A stretch of DNA of 43,886 bases, taken from the NCBI GenBank assembly GCA_035629175.1, contig DASPIL010000069.1, forward strand, positions 1 to 43,886, given 5' to 3'. Below are positions 8,753-17,416 of the stretch, in pieces. The stretch is from Verrucomicrobiia bacterium. Its GTDB lineage: Bacteria > Verrucomicrobiota > Verrucomicrobiia > Limisphaerales > DASXHY01. The notes under the pieces are model-generated. The model did not search any database, was not told where the DNA came from, and saw only the letters and a program-made list of their open reading frames with translations. The translations under genes were made by a program, and so were the position numbers. How positions within the stretch are numbered: the stretch's first letter is position 1; every line of letters starts with the position of its first letter.

Positions 8753-9337
8753 GTGCACCTTACCCGCAATCCTGGTCGAGCGCTGCGCGCAGGACTTTTG
8801 CTCCTGCTGAGCGCCGGCCTGCTGCTGCCTTCGCTGCGCGGGGCTGAGCCGCGTTCTGCGGGCGAGTATCAGATCAAGGCCGTGTTCCTGTTCAATTTTA
8901 CCAAGTTCATTGAATGGCCGGAGAAATCCTTTGCCAGCACGAACGCGCCGTTTGTCATTTCAATAGCGGGTGAGGATCCGCTTGGTGGAATCCTGGACGA
9001 AGTGGTGCGAAGTGAGATCGTTCGCGGCAGGGAACTCGTCGTGAAACGCGTCCGTGCCGGGGAACCCGCGCCTGATTGTCAAATTCTCTTCATCAGCCGC
9101 GCCGAGCGGGATCGGCTCGACGAGTGGGTGGCATCGATGAGCGGAAAGCCCACGCTGCTCGTCGCGGACTCGCCCAAGGCATTGGAACGAGGGGTCATGG
9201 TAAATCTCGTGGTTCGCGACAGCGTCCGGATGGAAGTCAATCCGGCTGCGGCGCAGACGGCGGGTCTGCAAATCAGTTCCAAGCTGCTGAACATTGCAAC
9301 GGTTGTCACTCCGGCCCGCGGCAGTTCCCCTCGTTGA
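8753..9337 (+). CDS. YfiR-like (DUF4154) periplasmic protein
   Basis: The 194-residue protein starts at a GTG one base after the receptor stop. It carries a signal peptide (residues 1-30, leucine-rich LLLLLSAGLLLPSLRGAEP) followed by the YfiR/DUF4154 domain. That domain is recognised by YQIKAVFLFNFTKFIEWP, a central CQILFISRAE strand, and the terminal GLQISSKLLNIATVV. In Pseudomonas, YfiR is a periplasmic repressor that binds the periplasmic part of the diguanylate cyclase YfiN. Here the next gene encodes a membrane kinase with a similar periplasmic region, so the inferred role is a periplasmic switch controlling that kinase in response to the receptor. Translational coupling to both neighbours is likely (1-base gaps on each side). 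Confidence 0.9.
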   Translation: MHLTRNPGRALRAGLLLLLSAGLLLPSLRGAEPRSAGEYQIKAVFLFNFTKFIEWPEKSFASTNAPFVISIAGEDPLGGILDEVVRSEIVRGRELVVKRVRAGEPAPDCQILFISRAERDRLDEWVASMSGKPTLLVADSPKALERGVMVNLVVRDSVRMEVNPAAAQTAGLQISSKLLNIATVVTPARGSSPR

Positions 9338-9338
9338 A

Positions 9339-11288
9339 ATGCGCTCCTTCAAAGACCTGCCCATCCAACGCAAGCTTCTGCTGATGACGCTTGCGATTTG
9401 CGGCGCGGTTCTGCTTTCGGCGGCCGGTGCGTTGTTCGTGTTTCAAATGGTCACGTTCAGGTCTGCATTCCAGCGCGATACTGCAACGCTCGCTTCCATT
9501 GTCGCCAACAACAGCACCGCGGCGCTGGCTTTCAATGATCAGCATGCCGCCGAGGAGGTGCTTGGATCACTGATCGCCAAGCCCACTGTGCTCAGCGCCG
9601 CTCTAACAAGTCGGACAATGGCCCTGGATGCGCGGTTTCGCTCGCGCGATGACCTTGCTGCCTACCCGCCGCCGGGGGTTTACCGCTTCGTTGGCGGCGA
9701 TCTTCTTTTCACGCAGCCTGTGGTCCTTGACGGCAAGGAAGTGGGGAAGCTTTACCTGCGGTCTGATTACCGCGGCGGGCTCTTGAAGTTGCTGCGTTTT
9801 TACGGATTGATCTCGATCGCAGTCGTCACCGTTTCCGTGCTCCTGGCTGGTCTTTTATCCAGCCGCTTCTGCCGCTTCATCACGGACCCGATCCAGAGCC
9901 TCGCTGCAACTGCGAGCACCGTGGGTGAAAGGCATGACTATTCCATGCGCTCGTCGGTGGCCAATCACGCCGACGAACTGGGAGCCCTTGCAGGAGCGTT
10001 CAATCGCATGGTGAGCCGAATTCAGGCGCAGGACGCTGCCCTGACACTTTCGCAGCAGAAGCTGGAAAGCCTAGTCAACTCGCTCGACGGAATTGTGTGG
10101 GAATGGGATCCCGCCCGTGCCGCCTTCGCGTATGTGAGCCGCCAGAGCGAACGCATCCTTGGCTATTCGCCAGAAGAATGGATTTCAGACTCGAATTTCT
10201 GGGAGCGTCATGTTCATCCCGAAGATCGCGTGGAAGCGGTGCAGCGATGCAAACAGGTGGTCGAGCTGCAGCAACCCTACAGTTACGATTACCGGATGAT
10301 CTCTTCCGACGATCGCGTGGTCTGGATCCGGGAAAGCGGGGTCTTTGTCATCGAGCAGGACAAGCCCCTCAGTGTTCGCGGCATCCTCCTGGACGTAACC
10401 AGCCAAAAGGCTGCGGCTGCGGAGTTGAACCAGCTGCACCAGCAGCTGCTGGAAGCTTCCCGGCAGGCCGGCATGGCTGAGGTCGCGACTGGCGTGCTGC
10501 ATAATGTTGGCAATGTCCTCAACAGTGTAAACGTCTCGGCGGGCCTCTTGCGGGATCGTCTCAGCCAATCGGAGCTGCGGACACTCAACCGCCTGGCTGC
10601 GCTGATGTCCGAGCAGAACGGCAATCTGGGTTCGTTCCTGACCGAACATCCGAAAGGACGGCTGATCCCCCAGGCCATTGTCCAGGTCTCGGGCCAGCTG
10701 TCGCGGGAACGGGATTTCTATGTCAACGAGCTCTCGCAGCTGGCGCGAAATGTCGAGCACATCAACGACATTGTGGCCATGCAACAAAGCTACGCGAGAA
10801 TTTCAGGCGTGCTCGAGAGAATCGCCCTTGCGGACGCCGTCGAAGACGCGTTGCGAATTGAGCAGGCGGCGATGGAACGGGCTGGAGTGGAGGTCGTGCG
10901 CAACTTTGCTCCAGTACCGATTGTTACTGTCGATAGACATAAGACGTTGCAGATCCTGATCAATTTGATTCGCAACGCACGCATCGCGATGACTGAAAAC
11001 CATACCGGCAGCCGCCGACTGACTGTCTCCATCGAGCCGATGGATCCGGGCGGCGCTCGCATTGTCGTGCAGGACACCGGCGTGGGCATACCTGCGCCAA
11101 ACCTCACGCGGATCTTTTCGCATGGCTTTACCACCCGCAAGGACGGTCATGGGTTTGGGTTGCACATAGGCGCCCTCAATGCGCGGCAGATGGGCGGATC
11201 GCTGACTGCCGCCAGTGAAGGGGAAGGCCGCGGCGCGGTATTTACACTCACGCTCCCCCTGGAACCGAAAACTGAAAATGTTTTATGA
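9339..11288 (+). CDS. Membrane sensor histidine kinase (CHASE8-like periplasmic region, HAMP, PAS, HisKA, HATPase)
   Basis: I chose the ATG at 9339, one base after the YfiR stop; a 15-codon upstream extension would lie inside yfiR. The 649-residue protein has a first membrane helix at about 12-38. The periplasmic segment 40-148 contains TLASIVANNSTAALAFND, a pattern typical of CHASE8 domains such as that of YfiN/TpbB. A second helix (152-175), HAMP (176-230) and PAS (245-360) follow. The H-box is EVATGVLHNVGNVLNSV with phospho-acceptor His388. The ATP-binding domain has N-box INLIRNA (541-547), DTGVGIP (579-585) and GHGFGL (603-608). The HNVGN-type H-box is usually paired with the type of response regulator encoded next, to which this gene is joined by an ATGA overlap. 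Confidence 0.94.
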   Translation: MRSFKDLPIQRKLLLMTLAICGAVLLSAAGALFVFQMVTFRSAFQRDTATLASIVANNSTAALAFNDQHAAEEVLGSLIAKPTVLSAALTSRTMALDARFRSRDDLAAYPPPGVYRFVGGDLLFTQPVVLDGKEVGKLYLRSDYRGGLLKLLRFYGLISIAVVTVSVLLAGLLSSRFCRFITDPIQSLAATASTVGERHDYSMRSSVANHADELGALAGAFNRMVSRIQAQDAALTLSQQKLESLVNSLDGIVWEWDPARAAFAYVSRQSERILGYSPEEWISDSNFWERHVHPEDRVEAVQRCKQVVELQQPYSYDYRMISSDDRVVWIRESGVFVIEQDKPLSVRGILLDVTSQKAAAAELNQLHQQLLEASRQAGMAEVATGVLHNVGNVLNSVNVSAGLLRDRLSQSELRTLNRLAALMSEQNGNLGSFLTEHPKGRLIPQAIVQVSGQLSRERDFYVNELSQLARNVEHINDIVAMQQSYARISGVLERIALADAVEDALRIEQAAMERAGVEVVRNFAPVPIVTVDRHKTLQILINLIRNARIAMTENHTGSRRLTVSIEPMDPGGARIVVQDTGVGIPAPNLTRIFSHGFTTRKDGHGFGLHIGALNARQMGGSLTAASEGEGRGAVFTLTLPLEPKTENVL

Positions 11289-13435
11289 TGGAAGCCGCAA
11301 GACACACAGGACGGATTCTCATCATCGACGATAACCCGGCCATTCACGCCGACATTCGCAAGATCCTTCGCGGCCAGGATGCCGACAGCGCTGAACTGGA
11401 GATGACCAAAGCCCTGCTGTTCGACGAGGAGCCGGTCGATTCTGTTCGGACGAGCTTCCGCATCGATTCCGCCTACCAGGGACAGGAAGGCCTGGAGATG
11501 GTGAAACGCGCCATTGAAGAAGAGGAACCTTACGCCGTTGCTTTCGTCGACGTCCGAATGCCTCCTGGCTGGGACGGGGTCGAAACCATCGGACATCTTT
11601 GGAACAGCTACCCCGAGCTGCAGGTGGTGATCTGCACCGCGTATTCAGACTATTCGTGGGAGGAAATGATCCGGAAACTGGGCCTTTCTCCGAGCCTGGT
11701 CGTTCTCAAGAAGCCTTTTGACAATGTCGAGGTTCTGCAACTTGCCCATGCGCTCACGGACAAATGGCACCTCAACCGCCAATTGCGCTCGCAGCTGGAC
11801 AACATGGACAACCTGGTGCGCCAGCGCACGTCCGAGCTCGAGACCGCGAACGAGCAGTTGAAGAAGGAAATCGCAGCGCGCATCGAAGCGGAAGGGGTGA
11901 TGCGACTTTCTGAGGAGCGGTTTTCCAAGGCATTCCACGCGACGCCAATTCCATTGGCGATCCAATCGCTCGACACGGACCGGCTCATCGACGCCAACGA
12001 GTCCTTCCTGCAAATGCTTGCCGGATCCCGCGAGGACATTGTTGATCGTTCCCCTGACCAGCTGGGCATGTGGTTGGAGCGGGATTTCGGAAAGGAGCTG
12101 ATTCAGACCCTTCGCCAGCAGCCCGCCATTCGGAATCGCAGTTGCGTGATCCGCAACCTGGACCGCCAACAGCGCCATGCGCTGCTCTCGGTTGAACCTT
12201 TTGAATCCGGTTCAGGGCCCCATCTGTTGATGATCATTCAGGACATCACCGACCACCTGAAACTCGAAAGCGAGCTGCGACAGTCGCAGAAAATGGAAGC
12301 GGTGGGCCAGCTCGCTGCGGGAGTGGCGCACGACTTCAACAACATTCTGACGGCGATCCATGGCCACACCTCCCTGCTGCAGGCGCAATTGTCCACGAAC
12401 GCCACCCAGGCGCGATCATTGACAGTGATCTCCCTCGCGGCTGAACGGGCAACCCGCCTGGTCCGCCAGCTCCTGACGTTCAGCCGCAAGCAGGTGTTGA
12501 AGCCGCAGGTGCTGCAGTTGGATCAGGTCACTTCGAACATGGCCGAAATGCTGCATCACGTCCTCGGCGATCACATTTCGTTGAATGTCACCACCGAGCA
12601 AAACGTACCGCCCACGAAAGCGGATGTCAGCATGATGGAACAGATCATTCTGAACCTTGCCATCAATGCTCGCGACGCGATGCCTAGAGGCGGCACGCTC
12701 TCCATTCACGTTCATCGGACCACGCTCACCAGCGAAACGGTTCAGCGGCATGCCGACATCGTTCCCGGCCAGTACGTCTGTCTCGTGGTCAAGGATACGG
12801 GTTGCGGGATTCCCCCTGAAAACGTATCGCGTGTGTTCGATCCTTTCTTCACCACTAAGGAAATCGGCAAGGGCACAGGCCTTGGCCTCGCCACCGTTTA
12901 CGGGATCGTCAAGCAACACCGCGGCTGCATCGACATTCAAACCGCGGTTGGCGAGGGAACGTCCTTTCACATCTATTTTCCCGCGTCGACCGAAGGATGG
13001 AGTCCTGCGACTCCTGTTGAGCATCCACCCACGACTGCGACGGGAAATGAATGCATCCTCCTGGTCGAAGATGAGGATATTGTCCGATCCATGGCAACAT
13101 CGCTGTTGCGCGGGAGCGGATACACGGTCCTTGAGGCCTCATCGGGCAAGGAAGCGTTGCAGCTGTTTGATTCGCATCGTGACCAGGTGGCCCTGTTGTT
13201 CACCGACATCATGATGCCCGGCAACCTGCTGGGGGACGAACTCGCGACGCGCATCCGTGCCATGAAGCCTGGATTGCCCATCCTGTTCACGTCGGGTTAC
13301 ACGCCTGATCTCGCGAATGTTCAGCTGCGCAAGGACGCATGCTTCCTTTCGAAACCTTTCACTCCGACGCAGCTCCTGATGCAGGTGCGTACCTGTCTTG
13401 ACCGGATGCGCGTGGAACCTGTAGCTCCGGCGTAG
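11285..13435 (+). CDS. Hybrid response regulator/histidine kinase (REC-PAS-HisKA-HATPase-REC)
   Basis: The 716-residue cytosolic protein begins at an ATG overlapping the stop of the preceding kinase gene. An N-terminal receiver (10-150) has IDDN, Asp89 in [21 protein letters not shown] and KKPF. It carries an extra acidic insert of about 30 residues between its first helix and second strand, characteristic of regulators paired with HNVGN kinases. A coiled coil (165-210) and a PAS domain (about 212-325) follow, then HisKA with His349 in [10 protein letters not shown], HATPase motifs [17 protein letters not shown] (504-510) and [13 protein letters not shown], and a C-terminal receiver with Asp641 in LFTDIMMPG and SKPF. 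No DNA-binding output domain is present, so the phosphate must pass to a separate regulator or the output is protein-protein. It closes the operon; the convergent next gene ends 2 bases away. Confidence 0.95.
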   Translation: MMEAARHTGRILIIDDNPAIHADIRKILRGQDADSAELEMTKALLFDEEPVDSVRTSFRIDSAYQGQEGLEMVKRAIEEEEPYAVAFVDVRMPPGWDGVETIGHLWNSYPELQVVICTAYSDYSWEEMIRKLGLSPSLVVLKKPFDNVEVLQLAHALTDKWHLNRQLRSQLDNMDNLVRQRTSELETANEQLKKEIAARIEAEGVMRLSEERFSKAFHATPIPLAIQSLDTDRLIDANESFLQMLAGSREDIVDRSPDQLGMWLERDFGKELIQTLRQQPAIRNRSCVIRNLDRQQRHALLSVEPFESGSGPHLLMIIQDITDHLKLESELRQSQKMEAVGQLAAGVAHDFNNILTAIHGHTSLLQAQLSTNATQARSLTVISLAAERATRLVRQLLTFSRKQVLKPQVLQLDQVTSNMAEMLHHVLGDHISLNVTTEQNVPPTKADVSMMEQIILNLAINARDAMPRGGTLSIHVHRTTLTSETVQRHADIVPGQYVCLVVKDTGCGIPPENVSRVFDPFFTTKEIGKGTGLGLATVYGIVKQHRGCIDIQTAVGEGTSFHIYFPASTEGWSPATPVEHPPTTATGNECILLVEDEDIVRSMATSLLRGSGYTVLEASSGKEALQLFDSHRDQVALLFTDIMMPGNLLGDELATRIRAMKPGLPILFTSGYTPDLANVQLRKDACFLSKPFTPTQLLMQVRTCLDRMRVEPVAPA

Positions 13436-13437
13436 GC

Positions 13438-14127
13438 CTACTGTCCCGGGGTCGACTGCCGTTCCACGACGGCGATCTCCGCCCGATTCTTCGCCACGCT
13501 GGACGGCGGCAAACAACCCCTCCAGTTCACGCCGGGATAGATGATGGATCCCCGGCCGATGATGCTTCCGGGATTCAGGACGCAATTACAACCCACATCG
13601 GCTCGATCTCCCACGAGCGCTCCAAATTTCCGCAGCCCGCTATCGATCCGTTCGCTGCCTGCCTGCACCTGGACGTTTCCTGGCAGTGACCGGAGATTCG
13701 AAAGGATGACGCCTGCGCCAAGGTGCGCCTTGTATCCGAGGATTGAATCCCCCACGTAATTAAAATGCGGCACCTGGCCCCCGTTCAGAAGCAACGCATT
13801 CTTCAACTCGCTCGAATTTCCAATGACGCAGTCATCGCCTACGATCACGTTCTCGCGCAGATAGGCGTTGTGCCGGATCTGGCAGCTTTTCCCGATGATA
13901 GCCGGGCCCTTGATCATGGCTCCCGGTTCGATCACCGTGCCTTCCCCGATCATGACATCCTTCCCTATGAACGCCTCCCCTTCCACGCGCCCCAGAATCA
14001 CCGGCTTCATATGCGCCGCGATATAGTCCTTGATCCTCTGTAATGCCTGCCAGGAAAAATCCACATCCTCGAAAATCGCGGCATGCTGCGTTTGAGAGAG
14101 GTCGAACAAGTCAGTCGGCTTGAACAT
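13438..14127 (-). CDS. Left-handed beta-helix (hexapeptide repeat) acyltransferase/nucleotidyltransferase-like protein
   Basis: The 229-residue protein is built of hexapeptide repeats forming a left-handed parallel beta helix, for example AFIGKDVMIGEGTVIEPGAMIKG, then IIGKSC, VIVGDDCVIGNSS and LGAGVILSN. This resembles the C-terminal domain of GlmU and related sugar nucleotidyl- or acyltransferases, but no N-terminal nucleotidyltransferase domain is present. The N-terminal 45 residues (SWQALQRIKDYIAAHM) form a helical cap. It probably transfers an acyl group from acetyl-CoA or acyl-ACP to an amino sugar; the substrate is unknown. It is monocistronic, convergent with the signalling operon (2-base gap) and divergent from the molybdoenzyme gene. 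Confidence 0.82.
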   Translation of the reverse strand: MFKPTDLFDLSQTQHAAIFEDVDFSWQALQRIKDYIAAHMKPVILGRVEGEAFIGKDVMIGEGTVIEPGAMIKGPAIIGKSCQIRHNAYLRENVIVGDDCVIGNSSELKNALLLNGGQVPHFNYVGDSILGYKAHLGAGVILSNLRSLPGNVQVQAGSERIDSGLRKFGALVGDRADVGCNCVLNPGSIIGRGSIIYPGVNWRGCLPPSSVAKNRAEIAVVERQSTPGQ

Positions 14128-14265
14128 GCGCGCAGTCTAAGCGGCGGATCAGCGGGAGAAACCAAAAACTTATCGCGAGTTCGGCACGGGTCGACGTTAG
14201 AAAAACCGCTGCGCGCTTTACAGCCGCCTCGGCTGAAGGGATTGTTTGGCAAACGCTGCAGGAAC

Positions 14266-14934
14266 ATGAAGGAAAAATACATCGCCGCGAAAGAGCGCTG
14301 GGCCAGGAAGATGGCTGGCAAACCGGCTTCCACATCGCCCCGCTCCGGGGAGCGCCTGCCTCCTGGCCAGAGGCAGGTCACGAACTTCCCGGTGCTTGAT
14401 TTGGGAATCCGTCCCGATGTTTCTTTGACGGAATGGCGTCTCAAAATCGGAGGAAAGGTCGAAAACCCGGTTAATTTGACCTGGTCTGAGTTCATGGATC
14501 TGCCTCAGTTCAAGGATGTCAGCGACTTTCATTGTGTCACGACCTGGAGCCAGTTCGACATGGAGTTTGAAGGCGTCGCTTTTTTCACCCTCGCTGACCT
14601 TGTCAAACCGCTTTCTTCTGCCACTCACGTGTTTTTCAAGAGTTACGACGGCTATTCGACCAACAATCCCATCGACGTCTGCATGGATGATGACGTGCTG
14701 GTGGCTCATTCGTGGAACGGAAAGCCGCTGACTCCCGACCATGGCGGTCCCGCGCGTGTGATCATCCCAAAACGCTACGCCTGGAAGGGCGCCAAGTTCG
14801 TCCGTGAGATCACTTTCATGGATCAGGACATCCTTGGTTTCTGGGAAGTCCGCGGGTATTCGAACACCGCAGATCCTTGGAACGAAGATCGTTTTGCCAG
14901 GAACGATGATGTTCCACCTGGCTTCTTCACGTGA
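14266..14934 (+). CDS. Sulfite-oxidase-like molybdopterin-dependent oxidoreductase
   Basis: The 222-residue protein carries the molybdopterin-binding fold of the sulfite oxidase/YedY superfamily. The expected Mo-coordinating cysteine is Cys90 in SDFHCVTTWSQFD, and the substrate- and cofactor-binding loops DVLVAHSWNGKPL, GGPARVIIPKRYAWKGAKF and GFWEVRGYSN are clear. There is no Tat signal peptide and no C-terminal dimerisation domain, matching the short soluble sulfite-oxidase-like oxidoreductases of about 200 residues. I chose the ATG at 14266 (preceded by caggaac) because a longer in-frame extension from 14083 reads antisense to the start of the neighbouring gene and looks non-coding. The substrate is unknown. 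A cysteine desulfurase gene begins 3 bases after its stop, which may link it to sulfur supply for the molybdenum cofactor. Confidence 0.88.
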   Translation: MKEKYIAAKERWARKMAGKPASTSPRSGERLPPGQRQVTNFPVLDLGIRPDVSLTEWRLKIGGKVENPVNLTWSEFMDLPQFKDVSDFHCVTTWSQFDMEFEGVAFFTLADLVKPLSSATHVFFKSYDGYSTNNPIDVCMDDDVLVAHSWNGKPLTPDHGGPARVIIPKRYAWKGAKFVREITFMDQDILGFWEVRGYSNTADPWNEDRFARNDDVPPGFFT

Positions 14935-14937
14935 CCT

Positions 14938-16083
14938 GTGCGGACCATTTACTTCGACTACAACGCCACCACGCCGCTCGATGCCAGCGTCCGGGACGCG
15001 ATGATGCCGTTCTTCGGTACCATTTGGGGCAATCCCTCGAGCATTCATCACGTGGGCCGCACAGCACGCGCTCATCTCGACGAGGCTCGCGATCGCAGCG
15101 CTGCAATTCTTGGATGCAAGCCCAGCGAACTGATCTTTACCAGCGGCGGAACTGAAAGTGCAAATCTTGCCGTCTTCGGAGCGGCCAGGATGCTTCAGAA
15201 GAAGGGGCGCCACATCATCACATCGTCAATCGAGCATCACGCCGTCCTGCACTCATGTCGTTACCTCGCTGATCGAGAAGGCTTTGATGTCACGCTGCTG
15301 CCAGTCGATTCCACGGGCCGCGTTTCTCCTGCCGCTTTGCAGTCGGCTATTCGTCCCGACACTGTGCTTGTCTCGATAATGGCGGCCAACAATGAGGTGG
15401 GAACCATTCAGCCCGTTGCTGAACTCGGCGCTTTATGCCGCCACTTGGGCATCATCTTCCACACCGACGCCGTCCAATGGTTTGGAAAGCAGCCTTTCAC
15501 AAACATTCATCAGTTCGAGGCTGATCTTGTTTCGATCTGCGCCCACAAGTTTCATGGTCCGAAGGGAGTGGGTGCCTTGTTCATCCGATCTCCTCTTCAG
15601 CCCGATCCCATCCTGTTTGGCGGCGGGCATGAAAACGAACGCCGCGCCGGAACCGAAAATGTCGCAGCTGTCGCCGGTTTCGTTGAAGCTCTGGAACGCT
15701 TCGTCCCTCGCCCCGTTTTTGATGCTTCTTTCCTATCGCCACTTTCCGAACGACTCATTCAGTCTGCTGAATCCATTCCGGGAGTTCACTTTGCAGGCTC
15801 TCGTGAACACCGCCTTCCCAACACGGTTTCGTTTGTCGTTGAGAACACAGACAGCATCGCCTTGATGGCAGGCCTGGATATCGAAGGTATATGTGCTTCA
15901 AGCGGCTCCGCCTGTTCCGCTGGTTCCCTCGAACCTTCGCATGTGGTTCAAGCTCTCGGTTTTTCTCCATCTCTCTCCAACGCTCTCGTCCGATTCTCGC
16001 TCGGACGCGATTCCTCTCTTCTCGAAGTTGAGCACGTCGAACAGGTCCTCCCCCACATCATCAGGCGCTCACAACGTCGTTAA
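14938..16083 (+). CDS. Cysteine desulfurase, NifS/IscS family
   Basis: The 381-residue PLP enzyme removes sulfur from L-cysteine as an enzyme-bound persulfide for Fe-S cluster, thiouridine or molybdenum-cofactor synthesis. Family hallmarks are DYNATTPLD at the start, TSGGTESAN (68-76), His101 in SIEHHAVLHS, HTDAVQ with Asp177, the PLP-lysine 204 in ICAHKFHGPKG, RAGTEN (236-241), and the catalytic loop ASSGSACSAG with Cys326. The start is a GTG 3 bases after the molybdoenzyme stop, so the two are probably co-transcribed and coupled. No IscU or IscR gene is adjacent, so the acceptor is unclear. The full-length family size and intact catalytic residues suggest an active enzyme. Confidence 0.93.
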   Translation: MRTIYFDYNATTPLDASVRDAMMPFFGTIWGNPSSIHHVGRTARAHLDEARDRSAAILGCKPSELIFTSGGTESANLAVFGAARMLQKKGRHIITSSIEHHAVLHSCRYLADREGFDVTLLPVDSTGRVSPAALQSAIRPDTVLVSIMAANNEVGTIQPVAELGALCRHLGIIFHTDAVQWFGKQPFTNIHQFEADLVSICAHKFHGPKGVGALFIRSPLQPDPILFGGGHENERRAGTENVAAVAGFVEALERFVPRPVFDASFLSPLSERLIQSAESIPGVHFAGSREHRLPNTVSFVVENTDSIALMAGLDIEGICASSGSACSAGSLEPSHVVQALGFSPSLSNALVRFSLGRDSSLLEVEHVEQVLPHIIRRSQRR

Positions 16084-16206
16084 AAGAGGTCCAAGAACCT
16101 GTGAACAGATTGTGGATGATGTCAACAAACCGGGTTTCTACCTATTGTGCTTTGTTGCTCAGAAAGTTCTTCGCAGGGCCGACATTGATCGTTACCCCGT
16201 CATTCC

Positions 16207-16235
16207 TTGACACCCCCAATTGTTTGCCTTATTCA
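16207..16235 (+). promoter_or_regulatory. Candidate sigma-70 promoter for dnaN
   Basis: A perfect -35 hexamer TTGACA (16207-16212) is followed by a 17-base spacer and a weak -10 TATTCA (16230-16235, 3 of 6 matches to TATAAT). It lies 56 bases upstream of the dnaN ATG in a 207-base intergenic region, and the -10 overlaps a DnaA box. The poor -10 makes this tentative. Confidence 0.4.
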
Positions 16236-16237
16236 CA
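16229..16237 (+). promoter_or_regulatory. DnaA box upstream of dnaN
   Basis: TTATTCACA matches the DnaA-box consensus TTATNCACA exactly. A second near match on the opposite strand, TGTGGATGA (16111-16119), differs from TGTGGATAA at one base. Both lie in the 207-base region before dnaN. They suggest DnaA control of dnaN or a small DnaA-binding cluster; there are too few boxes to call an origin. Confidence 0.55.
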
Positions 16238-16290
16238 CCCGATATTAAGAAGAGATTTGTACAGCTAAAGAATCATCTATTAAGCGACTC

Positions 16291-17400
16291 ATGAACCTGA
16301 CCATTGCTAAGGATCAAATCATCAACGGTCTGCAGGCTGTTCAGAATGTCGTCAGCTCGCGTTCTACGTTGCCTATCCTTTCCAATGTGTTGCTCAGGGC
16401 GGAAGGGGATCGTCTTGAACTCACCGCCACGGATCTCGACGTGACCGTGGTGTGCAGTGTGGAAGCGAAGGTAACGAAAGCGGGCGCAACCACGGTCCCG
16501 GTGAAGAAATTGTTCGGCATTGTAAGGGAATTAACGAATACGGACATCGAGCTGGAGGTGGATGACAAGAACACCACGAGCATTCGCTCGGGAGCGTCCT
16601 TCTATAAAATCAACGGATTGAGCGCGGATGAGTTTCCGCCATTGCCGAAGTTTAAGGATGACAAGAAGGTGACCCTGAATCAGGAAACCGCGAGGGGCAT
16701 GATGAAGAAAACAGCCTTCGCAATGTCGACTGACGAATCGCGCTACGTGTTGAATGGAATTTTCCTGAGCCTTAAGGATCACAAGGTCACAATGGTGGCA
16801 ACCGATGGCAGAAGGCTGGCCATGGTGGACGAAGAAGTGGATGTATCGGAGCAGAGCCAGGGTGAATTCATCATCCCATCCAAAGCGGTGAGCGAGCTGA
16901 ACCGCCTGTTGCAGGAAAAGGGAGAAGTAGAAATTCGATATGCGGAAAATCAGGCGTCGTTTTCGCTCAGAAATGAACAGGGATTCAACGTTCTGATCAT
17001 CACAAAGCTCATCGAAGGCAACTATCCGAATTACCGCCAGGTGATCCCGAATGAAGTGAAGGAAAGGGTAGCGCTGGGGAGGGAGGAATTTTTGCACGCG
17101 TTGAAGCGGGCAGAAATCATGACGAGCGAGAAGTCCAACTCCGTGAAGTTGAGTTTCGGAAAAAACAACCTCGCGATTACCGCCAATTCACCTGAAGTGG
17201 GCGAAGCGCGCGAAAGCCTTGCGATCAACTACAAGGGCAAGGAAATGGCGATCGCTTTTAATCCCAAGTACCTGATCGATCCCCTTAACGCGCTTTCCAA
17301 TGATGAGATCTACATCGAACTCATTGATGAACTGAGTCCGGGCGTCGTAAAAATTAATGGCCCGTTCCTGTATGTCGTGATGCCGATGAGACTGACCTGA
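16291..17400 (+). CDS. dnaN: DNA polymerase III subunit beta (sliding clamp)
   Basis: The 369-residue protein is the beta clamp that tethers replicative polymerase to DNA. Three tandem clamp domains are visible: residues 1-120 (MNLTIAKDQIINGLQAVQNV, then LPILSNVLL), 125-245 (FAMSTDESRYVLNGIFL, VATDGRRLA) and 250-369. The C-terminus ends in GPFLYVVMPMRLT, the expected clamp terminus with the hydrophobic partner-binding pocket nearby. Length and ending are canonical. It is not next to dnaA in this window; the upstream neighbour is a cysteine desulfurase and the downstream argS is convergent, so dnaN appears monocistronic. The upstream region carries a perfect DnaA box overlapping a candidate promoter, hinting at replication-linked control. 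Confidence 0.97.
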   Translation: MNLTIAKDQIINGLQAVQNVVSSRSTLPILSNVLLRAEGDRLELTATDLDVTVVCSVEAKVTKAGATTVPVKKLFGIVRELTNTDIELEVDDKNTTSIRSGASFYKINGLSADEFPPLPKFKDDKKVTLNQETARGMMKKTAFAMSTDESRYVLNGIFLSLKDHKVTMVATDGRRLAMVDEEVDVSEQSQGEFIIPSKAVSELNRLLQEKGEVEIRYAENQASFSLRNEQGFNVLIITKLIEGNYPNYRQVIPNEVKERVALGREEFLHALKRAEIMTSEKSNSVKLSFGKNNLAITANSPEVGEARESLAINYKGKEMAIAFNPKYLIDPLNALSNDEIYIELIDELSPGVVKINGPFLYVVMPMRLT

Positions 17401-17416
17401 TCGCGCTGCAGGGCCC

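Noticed and set aside
16084-16290. Chromosomal replication origin
   Set aside because: Only one perfect and one near DnaA box, no dnaA, no clear repeated AT-rich unwinding element. I kept it as a regulatory region only.
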